DNA of 64,000 nucleotides, taken from assembly GCA_022579005.1 (NCBI GenBank), contig MU401490.1, forward strand, positions 183,643-247,642, written 5' to 3'. The translations under genes and the position numbers were made by a program. Position 1 is the first letter of the stretch. Each line of letters begins with the position of its first letter. Source of the stretch: Poronia punctata. Its lineage: Eukaryota > Ascomycota > Sordariomycetes > Xylariales > Xylariaceae. A model generated the notes under the pieces. The model did not search any database, was not told the origin of the DNA, and saw nothing but the letters and a program-made list of their open reading frames with translations. Positions 59,504 through 64,000 of this stretch are shown one piece after another.

Positions 59504-59750
59504 TAGTTATAAATTAGTTAATAACAATATAGCTAATTAAGTAGCTTATAGCTATTACTTTTTTTAAACAATAAATATAAAAGCTTATACCTGCAAACAG
59601 CTGCAGCCTTACTAATTAGTGCACATATAGGTTTGCACCTTTAACAAAAGCTTAAAAGCTTTTCCTTTTTTTTCTTTTTACCTTAAGATTTTTAGCAATA
59701 AATTAAGTTACTTTTAAAAGCCTTGCTTTCTTTATAACCTAATTATAACA
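59504..59750 (+). repeat. 3' LTR of the gypsy element
   Basis: Partner of the 5' LTR with the same length. At most differing sites this copy has T or A where the 5' copy has C or G, so the two copies were mutated independently. Confidence 0.88.
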
Positions 59751-62700
59751 GTTATTAAATTATATACTAATAATATTAAAGCTATATTAAATTAGCAGCT
59801 TATATAAATATATAGTATAGCGTTTTTATAACTTATACTTATACTTAACTAGTTTAAACTAGCACTAGATGCTTAGTAAAAAAAAACGTTATAAGCTAGC
59901 TAAAATATTAAAAAATTTATATATTAAAGTATATAATATATAAAGATTTTAACTAGTATATATTGCTTTTTTTTAAAAATATTAAAAAAAATAAATAAAC
60001 GTTATAATAATATAAGAGCTATAAGTTTTTATACTTACTTATATATAAATATAAATATATTTAAAGTATACTATATATATTTTTTTAAAATACTAGAACT
60101 TAAAAAAAACTAGACTTTAAATTATAATTTATATAAAAAAAAACAAGGCTAAAAGCTATACTATATAAGCTTATAGCTTTTAAAAACTTATTATAAATAA
60201 ACGTTAATAAGTTTGCTTTGCTAAACTACTATAAAGCACTTTAAATAAAAAAAGTGCTATAGTACTTATGCTTGCTAAAGCTGCTATAAAATTGCTTTAT
60301 AGCTAAAAATACTAATATAAAACATATAAACTAAAAGCTAAAGTTAGTTTTTTAAAAAAGTAGTAATAAACTAGCTTTATAGTTTACTTAGTTTAGCATA
60401 TTTTATATTAGTTAGCTTAAAATTGCTATATATAAAAATAGCTACGTTATTAATTTACTTTTTTTTAATATACTATTTACTAATGTAAACTTTAATTATA
60501 AGTATATATTAAGCTTTAACTACTACTTATTATAAGTAATGCTTTTTTAAAAAAAAAAAAGGCTTTTATTAAAGCAGTATAAATAAAAAATTAAAAAATT
60601 AAAGCTTAAAAGGCTAGCTAACCTAGTAATAAATATAGTACTTTTTTTTTTAAACATTATTAATACTAAAAACTTAAATAATATAAAAAGTATAGCAAAA
60701 AAGCTTATAAATATTTTAATAAAAGCAATTTAAATAGTAGGCACTTAATATAAAGTTAAAAAAAAGTTAGTACTTTAGTAAATAAATATATGCAAACTAG
60801 CTTATAATAACTTAAAGCAGGCTAAAAAAGCTTAAATAGCTAATAAAGTAAAAAATAAAAGTATAATAATAAAGTATAAAGCTTTTTTTATAATAGTTTA
60901 ATAAGCTAAAAAAAAATATTAAAGCAAGCATATTAATAAAGTAAAAATAAATAAAAACCTATATGCGCTTATTAAATAGTATAAGCTTAAAGCAAAGCTA
61001 TAAATGCTTTTTTTAAAAAACTTAAATATAAAAAAGCTAATTAAGCAAAGCTTAAATAAAGCTTAGTACTTATATAAAAAAATACTTAAAAAATATAGTA
61101 TTAATAATAATTTTATAAACAATATACTTTTAAAGCTAAAATACTTATTATAGTTTATAAAAATTACTTTAAAAAAAATAAACTATTTTATATATAAAGT
61201 TAAGTTTACTTTATTAAAAGAAAATAATATTATAGCTAAAGTAATAGTAGCTTACTAAGCATATATTAGTAAATATTATTAAGTTTTAAAAAAGAAAATT
61301 TTTTATATAAGCTATTTTTTAAAAGCTTAAAAAGTAATATAAGTAGTAATAATTTTTAAGCTAAGCAAAATAAATTTTATAACGTTTTAGTTATTTAAGC
61401 TTATAGTATTACTTTTTTATATTAGCAAAAAATATAAAAAGTTAGTAGCTAGGTAAATAGTATAAGTTAGCTTATAAGCTAAGCTAATTAGCTTTTAATA
61501 TATAAAAGCAATACTTATAAAGTTAGCTATAAACTTAATTACTAGCTTTATATATAAAGTAAACCTAGCGTTAGTAAAAAAAAAAAAGGTTATATTAATT
61601 ACTTTAAACATATAAAAAGCTTTTAACGCATTATATAAGCAGTAGCTACTACGTTATATAATATTATAAAGTTAGCTGCTTTAAGTAATAAAACTAGCTA
61701 AAAACTTTTTTATAAAATAGCGCTTATATATTAAGTTAAAAAAAAATATAATAAAAGTATAAAATTAAAAGTATAAGACCTTATAAAGCTTACTTTAGTT
61801 ACTTATACTATATATATTTTATATAGCTAAACTATTAAATAAAAGCTTATACTAGTAAAGGTATGCTAATAATATAAGCATTTTTATTATAGCTAATAGT
61901 ATAAATAAAAGCGCAAAAAAGGCCTAGCAAAAAGTTAAGCATATTTTAAATTATAAAAAAAATAATAAGATCTTTTTTACTTTAAAAAAAATAAAAATAA
62001 TTTATTTTATAAAAAAATATAAAATTATAAACTTAAATATTAATACTTTAATTAAAACAATATATTTAATACTACTAAAGCTTTTAAAATATAAAAAAAC
62101 TATAGTATAAGCCTTATAAAAGTTAAAGCTAGCGCTATAATAGCTTAAAGTTTAGCTAAACTAAAAACTATTTTTTAAATATTATATAAAAAAGCAAGTA
62201 GCTATTAGTATATACATTTTTAATTATATTAAAGTATTAATAGCTATAAAAAAAAAGCTTTTAGCAGCAGCACTATATAAAGTAGCATAAATTATATTAA
62301 TACTATTATTACTTTATAGTAGTAAAGTTTAATATAAAAACAAAATAAAGCTAGCTTAGAATAAAGCTAGCAAACTTATAAAAATAAGTATAAAAGTTAA
62401 AAGTTATATAAATTTAATATAATAAGCTATAATTAAAGTAGCTAAAAAAGTGCTACTAGTATAAAAAACTTAATTTAACTTAACGCTTTTTATAAATAGC
62501 AAACTTTTTATAGCATAATTAGTATTAAATAAAGTAAAGCTATGCTTTGCTTATTAAATATAAATAGTTTTAAAAAATTACTTTTTAGTAATAAAAGTAA
62601 AGCTAATTAAAATTAAGTAAAAATAAAAAACAAAGCAAATTTAACTTTTTATTATAAATATATAGCTTATAGTAAGTTTATTACTAGCTATAGCCTAGCT

Positions 62701-64000
62701 TATACTATATTTACTATATTACTTAGCTAGGTTATAAGTTAACTTAATATATAAGCTTTTAAAAAAAAACGTAACTAAAGCATTTTAAAAGTAGTTTAAT
62801 AAAAAGTTAGTTTTTAATGCTATAATGTTTTTAAATAGCTTTAAAATTAGTAGTAATAAAGTTAGCTATAGTTATATAGTTTATAAAAGTATAAAAAAAG
62901 TAGTAAAAAAAAGTAAAAGCTTAAATAATTACTTTAATATATTTAATGCTAAAAAAATAAAGCTATTAAAAAGCTTATAAAAAGCTAAAAAGCTTTGTTT
63001 AGATTTTAATATAATAATATATATAAATAATACTACTATATTTTTATTAGTCTGGCTAGAGGTTAATATAATTATAACACGTTACTATTTGTAGTACTAT
63101 GTTAACTTAATTAATAAAAAGGAAAAGGAAGTTATAAGGACTTTTTTTAGCAAGTTTTATATAGCTATAAAGGTTTTTAATTAATTAAAACTTATTAGCG
63201 ATATAAGAGGGACACGTATACTTTATGTATTTAATATATAAAGAACGCGTACTTTATATATACCGGTTACGTACTATGTACGTATACTGCGTATATACTT
63301 TTTTAATAAAGTAAGTTTAATGCAATTTATAATAAATGTATAAAAAACTAAATATTTATGTTTATAAAATATTTATGTTTTAATAGTTTTAATGTAGTTA
63401 ATAAAATTAAAGGTATTAAAAGGGATTTTAATACTTGCTATTTTTTTTTAACTATATTTTTATTTTTTTGTGCTTTTGTTTTTAATTTGTAGGCAATTTA
63501 CTATTGCTTTAATTTTTATTTATATTTAATTTGTTATAATAAAAGACTTAAGTGCTTAGTTAAAAGTTTTTTTTATAAACAAATTTGCAAAGTTATCTTT
63601 TTTGTTAATTTAATATATTTTTGCAATTTTCTTTTTTTTATAAGATTTTTATAGTAATATTATGTTAATTATAAAGCGTTTTTTTTATATACTTTTAAGT
63701 TTTATAAAATACTAGTAAAGCAACTTAAAATTAGTATAAAGTACTAAAGGAATTAAAAGTAATTTAAGTACTTTAAAAATTAAATATAAGGTAGTATGTA
63801 AAGCAATAGCATTATTAACTTTGTTAACTATATTATATAGTTTACTAGCAAAAATAAATTAAGTAATGCGCTTATATTTACTTAAGTTTTAGTATATAAT
63901 ATTATTAGTAATTTTATATTTATTTTGCTTATAATTTAAAATTAATTTAGTAGCAAAAATAATAATAAAACTAATTTAAAAGCTTAAGTTAGTGTTGTTA

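Larger units (their letters stand above)
52948..59750 (+). mobile_element. RIP-inactivated Ty3/gypsy LTR retrotransposon
   Basis: About 6.8 kb with 247-bp LTRs at both ends. Internal plus-strand motif remnants lie in the gypsy order. Reverse transcriptase YINNILIYF (56689-56715) reads as YIDDILIYF with Asp codons mutated G to A. RNase H TNALN (57133-57147) stands where TDASD is expected. Integrase-like PILNRI..KHIIINF..IIVIVNKLKKR lies at about 58036-58160. All three are in the same frame despite many stops. A CCHC-like gag knuckle remnant sits at about 54995-55036 in another frame. A possible 5-bp target duplication is GTTAT at 52944-52948 and 59751-59755, which overlaps the assumed LTR edge by one base. 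The element is non-coding now. Confidence 0.87.
51085..64000. other. AT-rich block with RIP-type sequence decay, no genes
   Basis: Composition changes within about 60 bp near 51,085 from mixed to almost pure A+T and stays so to the window end. No open frame of 60 codons occurs in any of six frames. In 51,421-51,660 I counted 23 C, of which about 20 are followed by T, two by A and one by G; loss of CpA is what fungal repeat-induced point mutation does. The block contains one recognisable LTR element. The flanks (51,085-52,943 and 59,756-about 63,050) are equally decayed and unresolved. From about 63,050 the sequence is somewhat less extreme. Confidence 0.88.

Noticed and set aside
61110..61130. 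FINNILL as a second reverse transcriptase core
   Set aside because: Only one short word in saturated AT-rich DNA; no neighbouring RT motif found in the same frame.
51085..64000. Mitochondrial DNA insertion or centromere core as explanation of the AT block
   Set aside because: The LTR pair with transition-only differences and gypsy motifs explain a large part of it as RIP-mutated repeats; position at a centromere or telomere cannot be judged from the window.

Overview
The window looks like nuclear DNA of a filamentous ascomycete (Pezizomycotina, probably Sordariomycetes-like). Genes carry several short introns (about 45-140 bases) with GTAAGT/GTATGT-type donors. The proteins are typical of filamentous fungi: Vps17, CSN6, a Ubp16-type deubiquitinase, a UstYa-like DUF3328 protein and a STAND-like protein. 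The right-hand 13 kb is an AT-rich block with the mark of repeat-induced point mutation (RIP). I cannot name the genus.

Layout. 1-749: 5' part of a HAD phosphatase gene that leaves the window on the left. 3069-4952: Ubp16/USP30-type deubiquitinase. 6124-8595: a divergent pair made of a UstYa-like gene and a secreted repeat precursor with five Kex2-flanked, two-cysteine peptide copies; this looks like a minimal fungal RiPP locus and is the most interesting part of the gene-rich DNA. 10462-12485: adenylosuccinate synthetase (12 exons). 12921-13002: intron-containing tRNA-Asp. 13615-16656: two unrecognised proteins, one charged and one proline-rich. 17887-19217: COP9 signalosome subunit 6. 20030-21985: retromer subunit Vps17. 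22817-25439: mitochondrial EF-G2. 26020-28679: Trm4/NSUN2-type tRNA m5C methyltransferase. 29303-30385: class II aldolase-like protein. 31510-34199: dynamin-related GTPase. 34200-41300: 7.1 kb with no gene I can support. 41301-42047: single-pass membrane protein. 43230-47835: large AAA ATPase. 48543-50820: STAND-like protein without a visible Walker A, divergent from the AAA ATPase.

From about 51,085 to the end the DNA is almost pure A+T and has no open reading frame of 60 codons in any frame. Inside it two 247-bp repeats at 52,948 and 59,504, differing only by C/T and G/A changes by eye, are the LTRs of a RIP-killed Ty3/gypsy element. Mutated reverse transcriptase, RNase H and integrase motifs still lie in one reading frame in the expected order.

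Most left and central genes are housekeeping functions (purine synthesis, protein turnover, vesicle sorting, mitochondrial translation, tRNA modification) with no common pathway. The likely functional associations are the UstYa/precursor pair and, more weakly, the AAA/STAND head-to-head pair beside the RIP block. Exon boundaries were placed by splice consensus, phase and protein similarity; all complete multi-exon models add up to a whole number of codons.
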